A stretch of 64,000 nt of DNA, taken from the NCBI GenBank assembly GCA_037783415.1, contig JAZGTN010000028.1:2375001-2439000 (forward strand). Direction: 5' to 3'. Below the pieces are notes generated by a model that did no database searches, was not told where the DNA came from, and saw nothing but the letters and a program-made list of their open reading frames with translations. Each line of letters begins with the position of its first letter. Positions within the stretch are counted from its first letter, which is position 1. Origin of the DNA: Leptasterias polaris (lineage: Eukaryota; Echinodermata; Asteroidea; Forcipulatida; Asteriidae). Shown here in pieces: positions 1-10,200 of the stretch. Position numbers and translations under genes: made by a program.

Positions 1-2229
1 ATCTTCACCAATCGACCCGAGAAGTTTTCTGCAGTGGAGTCTGCTGCAAACCCAGTCTGTAGTGATCATCACGCAGTGTCCTTCTCATTTAGTGCCATCA
101 AAGCTCCTCCACAACCTGCAGTTATCCGCTCCTTTCTGCAGTACAGAAAAGGTGACATGGCGCATTTGGAGACTCTCCTACATCTTGCTCCATGGTCAGC
201 TTTTATGGATGATGACAATCCCGATGCATCTTGGGAAGGCTTTATGGACATCTTCGAAGCAGCCGTCCATGACAGCATACCCCGTAAGCAGTGTCGTCGT
301 AGTAAGATCTCGCCTTGGATATCACAAGATCTTAAAAAACTTATCCACCTAAAGCATAAACTATTTAATAAAGCGAAATACTCCTGATCCAGTTCCGCAT
401 GGCTAGATTACAAGAACGTCCGGAATCAAGTGAAGTATGCGACTAAATTAGCCTACACTAACTATGTTGATGGTTTATTTGCAACTGCGGACAACAAGAG
501 AAGTTTCTGGTGCTTTGTGAGAGACCAAAGAAAATCCAAGTGTCCTCCAGCCTTCCGTCAAGCCGACAAGGTGATCCACAAGCCTGCTGATATTGCTGAA
601 GCCTTCAATACATTCTTCACCTCAGTTCATTCGCCTGCAGTCAATTGTCCAGCGACTCCACCACTGTGTTCCCTCCCTATCCCCGAACTCCCTCCAATCA
701 GAATCAATCTAGGATTTCTGACCAAATCGCTTTTAACTCTCAACCCTCATAAAGCACCAGGCCCAGATGGAATCTCACCCACAATCCTACGAGCTACTGC
801 ATCATCAATTGCTCCCCCATTGTTGCGCTTGATGCATTCCTCACTTGCACAAGGTACTCTCCCCATGGACTGGAAACTTTCAAACATCACTCCTGTGTTC
901 AAGTCCGCCAACCGAACTGATATTACAAACTACCGTCCAATTGCCCTAACTTCTGTTGTGTGCAAGGTGATTGAGAAGGCTGTGGCAGAGGGTATCCATG
1001 ATCATGTGTCCTCCTTTTGCCTTGGCAAGGATAAACAACATGGTTTCTCAGCCCGAAAATCGTGTGTGACACAGCTAACTAATGCCATTCACGACTGGGC
1101 TACAATCCTGGACAAGCCACGCCCAACTAGAATTGACATTGCTTGCCTAGACTTTTCTAAGGCATTTGATATGATGCCTCATCACACAGTACTAGAGAAA
1201 CTTGCCTGCAATTTCAACATACGAGGTCAACCTTGGATCTGGTTGAAATCTTTTTTGACAGGGCGTCAGCAATGCGTTATGTATCGTGGCTCTTTGTCAT
1301 CATGGTCACCAGTCACATCCGGCGTCCCCCAAGGAAGTGTGCTAGGCCCTTTGCTGTTCAACCTGTTTATCACCGATATTTCTAATAACCTTTCTTCTAA
1401 GTGTCTGCTTTTTGCAGATGACACCCTCATTTACCAGCCAATTCTCTCACCCCGAGATGAACTCAACTTTCAATCGGACCTTGATACTCTTGCCAATTGG
1501 AGCATATCAAATGGAATGAAACTCAACCAGGGAAAGTCCAAGATAATGCACATGACACGTACAAAGAAAACAATAGTCCTCCCACTCTACACTCTCCAAG
1601 GAATACCCCTCACAGTTGCTCCTACCTTCAAGTATCTTGGAGTAACTGTGAACAATAAGCTAACATGGAATGACCACGTCGATGCTGTTGTGTCTAAAGC
1701 AAACAAAACTTTGGGCTTCATTTGGCATATTGCAGGTGGATCATCGTCCAAAGCTCTCTTATCACTCTACCGAACCCTAGTCTTGCCTGTGCTTGAGTAC
1801 GGGTTACCTGCCTGGTGCCCGTACACAACCTTGTTGTCCGCCAAACTCGAGCGAGTTCAAAGACGAGCCACTAGGATGATCTTAAAGCAACAGAGAGGAG
1901 CCATGACCTATGAGGACAGACTCCATACTCTGAACTGGTTAAGCCTTGAAACAAGACGACACAAACTCACTGTTCAATTTACTATTAAATGTTTGTTTGG
2001 CCTCATCGATTGTCTTAGTATAACATCCCATACAGTAGTTAATACCCGTCACCTGGACACAGTTTCCTTTATTCACCATTACGCCAGAACCCTAAGTCTA
2101 AGGAATTCCCCTGTTCATGCTTTTCCACGTATGTGGAGTAATCTCCCAACCCACATTAAGGACTCTTTGATACTCGATTCATTTCAGTGTTTTAATCGTA
2201 AATTATGTGCTCATTTTCTTGATGGTTAA
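1..2229 (+). pseudogene. LINE ORF2: endonuclease C-terminus plus reverse transcriptase, one premature stop
   Basis: Frame 1 is open from the window edge except for a single TGA at 385-387, after which the same frame continues to 2229. The first part carries the SDHHAV endonuclease motif. The second has the ordered reverse transcriptase blocks: HKAPGPDGISP, NYRPIALTSVVCKVIEKAV, QHGFSARKS, LDFSKAFD, SGVPQGSVLGPLLFN, the catalytic FADD, and KYLGVTV. The C-terminal region (QRRATRMI, then YEDRLHTLNWLSLETRR) is typical of CR1/Jockey-type proteins, and no RNase H domain is evident. The product would nick genomic DNA and reverse-transcribe its own RNA at the nick. One stop in about 740 codons suggests recent loss of function or a read error. 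The exact clade needs a phylogeny. Confidence 0.85.
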
Positions 2230-2298
2230 ATGCCTGTAATGTTTTGTCTATTATAGTTGTTTTTGATCTAAATTGTGTTTTGAATATTGGTTGAGTGG

Positions 2299-2400
2299 GG
2301 AGGTTTGGCTGAGTTGGGAGTCGGGCCCGGGACCTCTGGATTCCTGTTCCAGCGCTGGAACGGAAGTCCAGGGATCTCGGGTTCGGGTCCTGGTTCGGTC
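2299..2400 (+). other. Structured G/C-rich block in LINE 3' UTR with tRNA-like A and B boxes
   Basis: Just after the ORF the base composition changes to G/C-rich. TGGCTGAGTTGG at 2306-2317 fits a tRNA A box, and GGTTCGGGTCC at 2380-2390 fits a B box with one or two changes. Between them, 2333-2373 folds into a long imperfect hairpin centred on the perfect palindrome TTCCAGCGCTGGAA. The T-arm pairs, but the acceptor arm does not, so this is not a working tRNA gene. It could be a recognition structure for the element's own reverse transcriptase or a tRNA-derived relic. Confidence 0.45.
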
Positions 2401-3557
2401 GGGTTTATTTGCTCAACTAATATTTATTTCAAACTTTACCAGTCAGTTTTCTTTCCTTCATGTATCATTATTAAAATTGTATAGGGTTCTCTATTTTGTT
2501 TGTTTGTTTGTTTGTTACATGCAAAATTGTCTGATTTTTGAAACGTTTGTTACATTATTACATTATCTCATGTGTTTGAGTATGTGCTGAGGTTTATCTT
2601 TGATTGTTTGTGTTTCTGTGTTACCTGTCTGTCTATTAATTTGGTTGTTTGTTTTCTGCTACATTTAATCGTTTGTTGGTATTTTTTGATATTTATTTGT
2701 TCATTAATCATTATGGGTTGTCTGAATGTTTGTCGTTTTATGTTGCCTGTTAAAATGGTTGTTTGTGTTACGTTTGTATTAGACTGTTCGTATTATTGTA
2801 AATTTGCTTGTTTACTCGCATGTGTACGGTATCTGTTATGGTTTTTCTGTATGGGTATGTCTGATTGTTCTTGTCTTTGTTTTGATGCATTTTTTTCAGC
2901 TCGTTTGTATGTTGCAGTGCTTACTTGTTTATCACTAATTGTCTTTCTTTATGATTTATTTATTTTTTATTTATGCTACTTTATTTTTCATTGACTTATT
3001 GAGCAGATATTTATTAATTTATTTACTTATTTAATTATTATTCATATATATTACCCTCAATTATAGCATTTTTAATTTCCAGATTTACTTTCTCATATTA
3101 CATGTATTTATAGGTTTATATATATATTTATTTTGTTTGTAAAATTATTTCTTGTTACCAACCTATGATTGGATGAACAGGCTTTTGAGTCACAGTGTTT
3201 TCACTTTTGTTCTTCCTGGCCATCTTAGATTGGATTGTCTTTACTCTGCTTGTTGTACTCCCTCCCACTTCCCCACTTCCCCACTTCCCCAATCCGCTCC
3301 CCTTCTATACATTTCTCATCCCCACCCATACATGTATCTCATTCATACCTAATGTACCTCTATTACATCTATTCTTTTTGATTGGTATTGTTATACAATT
3401 AATCTTTCATCTTGACTGTCCTTGATGTATGACATTTCTTACTTTGTATGTACATGTTTGTATTTAAGAATGTTTTGGCCGAATAAATAATAATAATAAT
3501 AATAATAACCACTAGACCACCGAGCTTGCCGACATGTAGGCATTGTCCATTCACTGC

Positions 3558-3776
3558 AGTCCCAATTTCATGGCTCTACTCACTGCAGAATTCTTCGCTT
3601 GAAGGGCAAGCGCCGAATTTCTGCGCTAGCTGTGTAAGTGAAGAATGCCTAGCAACAATGCCTAGTAAAATACTAAGTAAAAATTCCCTGCTAACCTGTG
3701 AAATATATGCTTGACGTAGGCACGGAATTTCCTGCTTCTGTTAGCGCCAATTCTTTGTTATGGTAAGCAGAGCCTT
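3558..3776. repeat. MITE-like foldback, CCCAATTTCATGGCTCT family (copy 1)
   Basis: Left end CCCAATTTCATGGCTCTACT and right end GGTAAGCAGAGCC are inverted relatives of each other. The interior (GCAAGCGCCGAATTTCTGCG, CTGCTAACCTGTGAAATA) matches 20357-20610 closely. The outermost bases are eroded. Confidence 0.65.
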
Positions 3777-3789
3777 GGCTTGTTGTGCT

Positions 3790-4077
3790 CTGGGTCCAAT
3801 TTCATAGAGCTGCTTAACGGTAAGCAAATTTTTGTGCTAACTGTAGCAGAAAAATTTGCTTAAGCATAAGCGTATTTCACAGGTTAGCAAGAAAATAAGG
3901 CGGCCAGCTTGCGCGTTCACCATGGATTTGAATTTTTACATCATTCATTTTCATGCAGTAAGCACCGAAAGGTTAACATGCCTTTTCGTGTGCTTACGGT
4001 TAGCAGCGCTATGAAATAGAAACTTGTGCAGTAAGCACAGAATCGGACGTTAAGCAGCTCTATGATATTGGGCCCAG
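3790..4077. repeat. MITE-like foldback, CCCAATTTCATGGCTCT family (copy 2)
   Basis: Terminal inverted repeats run CTGGGTCCAATTTCATAGAG at the left and CTCTATGATATTGGGCCCAG at the right, both followed inward by GCTGCTTAACG or its complement. The flanks GTTGTGCT and GTTGTAGC may be a decayed 8-bp target duplication (6 of 8 match if aligned loosely). No coding capacity. Confidence 0.7.
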
Positions 4078-4217
4078 GTTGTAGCCCTCTGTCTGTCTCC
4101 TCTGTAATGTTTTTTCCTTTGTCGCCCTTATCTGGAATATATCACATCGAAATTCCAAAACCTTTAACAGTTAACTTGGATCTATTTCATTCGTTTGTTT
4201 TGTTTTTTCCTGTTCAG

Positions 4218-7200
4218 AATCAACCAACATTTCTTCAGTCCAACAACAGACGAGGGAGAAAGCCCTTGGTTGTTCAAGTGAGTAAATTTACAATTCTATA
4301 TTTCCTGGAAAATTATTTACAGGCAATCTTGTTCAAACTTCTTTCCTTCTTTTGATTGTTATATATTAAATTTACTAAAAAAGTCCTTATTTCTTTTTTT
4401 CCACTTACTATAATAAAACCAAACTTGCTGATTGGATTGAAATTTTGTTTCCATTAGGAAGACAGTGTTACTACAGATTTACCAGATTTGACTAGCCACT
4501 GTCGCTTATAAGGAAAGCTGTCAAACATCACGGCATCATTTTTAGAACGCTCATGTTACCGTTCTTAATAATCTGTTCTAAATCCCAAGCATGATATTCT
4601 TCTTACTTAAGTCTGATTTCAGACTTTTTTGCTCTTGAAAAATTTGTGATTAAATAGTGTGAAATGTCTATTAAAGCCCACACCTTGTGTACATGTAGGT
4701 CAGCCCTTGTACTTGAGAAAATGTTCAGCCCCTGCCTTTTTTCCCAAGGACCAAGTATAGATAGTTCCCAGTAGACGCCATCTTTACGGGCAAATCGCAT
4801 TTTGGCATGCAGGCGCGTCAAGCGCTCTAATTATTAACGCAGCCGCGTCGTTCACTAACCAATCATGCAATGAGTTTTGTGAAATGTGCGCGTGTTGCAC
4901 GCCGTTCTCACGCGAAACGCATGACTGTGTGTTCCAAACTGCCCGTAAAGATGGCCGATTTACGTCATACTGCAACCTATCTATCATGCCTGAAGTCCGC
5001 CTCACTAATGATGTCATGATCTCTATCATGATGCCATGGTAGTATCGTGAGCATTTTATAAGTGAGATGGTAATGCTTGACAGCCCCACAAGTGACAGTG
5101 GCTGGGCAAATCAGGTATTTTACAGTCGATAGATAAGACACCCGATTTGACTAGCCACTAGCATTTATTAGTAAGGTCGTACTGCATCACCTATAAAGAT
5201 CTCATCGTACAGTTCTAAATCTGCTTCGTTTATAAAAGTGCTCTGTCATGATGGCATGATAGTATCATGAGCATTTTAGAAGCAATGCGGTATTACTTGA
5301 CAGCCTTACTTAGAGGTGACGATGGCTGGGCAAATCAGCTGACAGATTTGATAACGGACTTTGTTTTCTTTCTCACCTTATTCCATCAGAGAACCTTACT
5401 CCCAAGACCTCAGTCTGAACATAAAGGACCAACCAGACACATGATGTCAATGTCTAAGACGGGTCAGTTTACTCCTGTCCAGCTGGGTATTCCGGAGGGC
5501 GTTGGGCAAAGACCGATTATTCGCCCAGTCCCTGTTGCACCAGCACCAGCAGAAAATACTTCTGTGTCAAGTGAGTAGCATAAATGTATTACAAGGTGTT
5601 TGTCCACTTCTTATGTGAAGCATTTCTTGTCGGTATTGAAAATGTTTTACTGCGCAGTATTAATGTTTTTGTGAACTTTCGGAATAATTTGTTTTTGAGA
5701 ATATCGTTGTCCAAATGAAACCATGACTAAACAAAGTGAAGCCAACAAACGTTTCTTATAAAATGCATCGGGATTTTTGGTTCACTTTTCCAAAAAAAAT
5801 ATGGAATGTCTTCACGGTGAATCCGACAACACTTGGCCGTTAAGCCACGGCTGATAGTTCGGACTTGACTCCCAAATGATGAATACAGTGGCAGCCTATC
5901 GATCTTTTGTGATCCTTGTTTTTATAACAAAAGAGTGAAGGTCTGGAATCAGGGATAACACAATAACCCTGATAAAGGGAGATTTTGAACGTGAATTCCA
6001 GTTCCCTTTGTCCTTTTTTTAATTGGGGGGGGGACAAAGTGCAGCATGGTAATTGCATGCCTGTGCACGCTAAACAATGGAATGTTTGGGCATAATTAAA
6101 CATCAACCAACTACAACCAAAATAGGTCATTCCGAACTGTTCCAAAACATACATAAATTAACACTGTAATTCAGTTTGGAAAAATTCTGTATATTGAGGA
6201 GGCGTCATCTGACGTCAAGTGGCTAATTGGCTGGTTGGTTGGTTTTCCTTTTTCAAAAAACGTAACACTGTCATAGAAAGTCAAAAGGTTTTATTTGCTT
6301 GTCCATTTCTTCTTTTATAAAGTTACCTGTTTGATGTTGTACCTCTTGTTATTTGTCTTAACCTACATCTGCATGTTTTTTTCTGAAATTGTTAACAATT
6401 TTCTACTGCAGTGTTGTGTATTATTCTTCATTCTTCAAATTTACATAAATTAGCTGTTTTCAGCAATGGTCTTCTTCCTCCTTCCTTCTCGTTGATTTGA
6501 AGTTGGGAATCTGAATCAAGCTGTGTGCGTCTCCAAGTTGCATTTAAATTCTATGTGATAATATGTACATATAATTGTTTCTGTTAATTACTGTTCAACT
6601 TTTGTTGTGTTATTTAAATTTTCTCATTTTTTCAGGCATGGTATTCCTTCTACTTTAATCTGATTTGCATTTTTATTTTTATCTTCCTCAAAAAAAACTG
6701 CAAAATTGTTGGTAAATGCCCTGAAAAACCTATACGATATGTACATATACATGTAGGTCAGCCCTTGTACTCAATAATATTTTCCAACTTGTTTTAAAGG
6801 GTGTGTACAACATTGGTAATTGTCAAAGACCTGTATCCAAACCTGATGTGACCCAACATATACATGAAATAACAAACCTGTGAAAGTTTAAGCTCAATCG
6901 GTCTTCGGAGTCATGAGAAAACAGTGAAAAAAAACCTTAACTTCTTAACTTCTTAACTTCTTTTCAAACATCGGAATTTATCCTGCAGGATAAAGACTAT
7001 TGTTTTACTCATTTCCTAAAAACTACGGCATTTCAAGCAAAACTATTTCAAGGGAAGTTTTCCACCATGACCATCTTTATACCATGTAAGTTATGTGCAA
7101 ATCTGTGAACATTTATATTTTCATTCTTACCAATGTTGTACACACCCTTTAAGGGCTAAATATAATGCTTGTTTTTTTAGTTAACATGTGCAATTTATTT

Positions 7201-10200
7201 TGTTAAACTAGGATTTATGTTTTTAATAAACCATTTTTGAATTTGGATTGAATTTGAATGTGAATCGTATTTTTGTTTCCAATTTGTCTGGTTATTTCAG
7301 CAGCCTCAAGCAATGAAGACATCTCCAGTGCATTAGTAACCTACAGTCTTCCATTGGTCAGTAGCTCTGTGGATTCATCTACATGTATGAGAGTCTCTTC
7401 ACCGATTTCATCTCTTGCCATGTCTTCACCGTCGTCTTTGTTATCAACTAGCGTCGCTCCAATGAATGAAGTAAGTCAACAATAAGACAAAGCTCGTTTA
7501 ATACAAAGCTCATTTAAGATAAAGCTGCAATATGTTATAATCATATGTTAATAATCCTTGATTTAAGATATAGCATCTGAGATCAGCGTTTTCCCTTATC
7601 ACTGGTTTGCTGGCCAAATGCCAGTTAAAATACATGAGGACCAGGCAAACTTCACTCTAAGTAGTCAAAAAAGCTGTAGGACTAGTGAAATGACAAGCTA
7701 ATTTGTTCTGCTGACTAGTCACTGAAAACTTAAGGGCTAACTTTGTGTATGTTTTATATTTTTTCTTTGCCTCAAAATCTGTAACTTTTCTCTTCAGTAA
7801 TTCATTTTATCTTCGTATTACTACAGATTTAATGTAAATTGTAATTTGTTGTTTTCCATTTGTTTTAATTAAGTTTTCTTATACACTTTTCATATAATTG
7901 TACCTGTTAAATCCACACTTCCTCTTGGGTATGCCTTAGTGTTGTTTGAAAATTGTTGTGCTCCACTGGGTTTTAACCAATTATTCGTAAATACCCGGGA
8001 CAGTTTATCAGTTCTGATCGGTCAAGAGGAGATCTTGTGGCCATGTTTAAATGTGTGATATAAACTTGGCGTTAAGTGTTTAAGCATACGCATGGTATGT
8101 AAGCTTACGCTTGGCGCTAATTTACGCGTAATGCAATCAATACATACAGGTACTCAATGTACAATCTATTAGTACGTGTGAGTCCCCACAGCCGTTGAGC
8201 GTCGCATGCACATTGACCCTTCGCAAAACAACATTTTAAAGCTTTTTAACAAAAAGGGCATGGGAATAAAAGACTGGTGACTCAGTCTTGATCATTCGTT
8301 GGAAATCTTGCAGGGTCGTGGCCGTGTGATAAAGAACCTCGCCTTCAGCTCAGTCCTATATTGAACGGCCACGACCCCAGTTTTAAACGAACATTCAAGA
8401 CCTTGTCCCACTCTTTTATTCCCTTATTGAGTACTCATTATTTATGCTACATTTCCTTCCACCAGATTGAAGCAGCTAGTGCAGCAGCAGGTATAGATAC
8501 AACCCTACGCCCAAGTCCTCCAGAGCATACCCGTTCTCAACCCTCACCCATTCCTATGGGTACCTCATCGCCCGATCCCATCAAGTCGACAATGCTCAAC
8601 CCAAGCCCTCAGATCATTGACGATACTATGGAGATAGTATCTGTATTGCCCAGTAATAACTTAATAGCATCTGCTCAAGCTCATGTTGGGTTAGAGAATG
8701 AACAACCGTTTCGAATCTCTCCTCCTAATCTGTCTTTGTTATTGGAGAGTTCTTTGCCGTCGTCAGCTGCAGCCGGTGGGGGTGACGCCATGCTGGACAT
8801 CTCGATTGGTCCAGAATCCTTCACAGGTAACGAAATGAAGTATTTCTCTCAAGCTGTGATCAGTAACAATATGTGAACAATGTGTACTACCCAGGCCTGG
8901 AATTACACGGAGGCCATAGCCTCTGTTGCCCTGGTCTTGGCCTTGGTACCCCTTCATTAAGATTTTCCAGCAGAAGTGCTCTTTGCAAAATAAAAATTGT
9001 TTTTTACCCTCTCAAAAATGAAACTCTAGGCCTGACTACCTGGGCCCAATTTCGCAGAGCTGCTTAACAAATTTCTGCTTTGCAAAAAAATGTGCAGGAT
9101 GCCAGTAAAAATTATTATATGTTACATGCTATTTTGGCTGGTAACCTTAATCCGGTAAGCGTACTGTTGCTGTGCTTAGCTACTTTTTGTGCTTAATCCG
9201 CTCTATGAAAATGGACCCTGTTTAGTCATTTTACATTTCTCTGTACACCAATGTAATAAAACTAATGTGTAATTATTGAAACTTTCTGATAATCAAACCA
9301 AGGGACGCTCAAAAGTGACTAGCACTGTGACCCATAGGCCTGAAGAAACCTGTGTTGAGCAGATGATGAAGAAATGTTCAGTTTAAGATGTGGGAGGAAA
9401 ACCCAAAATAACGAAAACCCGTGCATTCAGGTAGGGACTGAAAACCCAGTCCACATGCAAGAATCTGGTATAGTCTAGGATTCGAACTTGAGTCGCAGAG
9501 GTGAAAGGCAGGGGAGGAAAACACACTCAACGGACCTGTCTTAACAACTTCAATAATTTTTGTATTCTACATTGTTTCTCTCCACACCAACCTTTTAGGA
9601 TTCAACCAGCAGCTTCCCCCCTTATCTCCAGTACGAGAGTCTGGTACCACGTCTCCCCCACTGACATCACCATTCAAACTTGGATCTCTTAGTCTGGATA
9701 GCCAGTGGCTTAATGGAGAGGTACAATAAGGTTTTTTCATATTCTATTTCTTCATTACTGAAATACGCTAAGAACATTTCACCATTTTGAAGCGGAGGTA
9801 TTTACTGGAACATCATTTCTGTGAAATTAAAATGTCTTATGAGCTGACCAATATTAGCTTGTCATATTTGAACTCTTGTTTTATGGGTTGAATTCCACAA
9901 GTTAATGAGCATGAAAATTTACTTGATTAAGAGCACTGGAGAGCTGTTGATATTATAAAACATTGTTAAAAACGACACCCTTTAAAGTAATGTAGTTTTA
10001 GAGAAAGAGGTAATTTTTCACCCCCAAATTTGAATCTCAGGCATCTGAAAGCACACAATTCTATGCAACAAGGGTCTTTTATTTCTTGATTATTCTCTTG
10101 CAATTTTGATGACCAATTGAGCCCAAATTTTCACAGGTTTGTTATTTTATGCATATGTTGCGATGCACTAAGTGAGGTTACTGGTTGTTGACAATTACCA

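Larger units (their letters stand above)
1..3507 (+). mobile_element. Non-LTR (LINE) retrotransposon of the CR1/Jockey/I group, 5' end outside window
   Basis: The element enters from the left edge inside its AP-type endonuclease: the C-terminal SDHHAVSF motif is encoded near 58-87. A reverse transcriptase follows in the same frame to the stop at 2227-2229. The 3' UTR of about 1.28 kb starts with a G/C-rich structured stretch (2299-2400), continues as T-rich sequence, and ends in GCCGAATAAATAATAATAAT plus more TAA units at about 3478-3507. A (TAA)n tail is typical of I/CR1-like non-LTR elements. The same 3' end recurs at 59090-59590, which supports the boundary. No target duplication can be checked because the 5' end is not in the window. 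Confidence 0.88.

Noticed and set aside
2273..2994. Cys/Leu/Phe-rich frames after the LINE ORF
   Set aside because: T-rich 3' UTR translates to hydrophobic residues; the same region is non-coding in the copy at 59090-59590.
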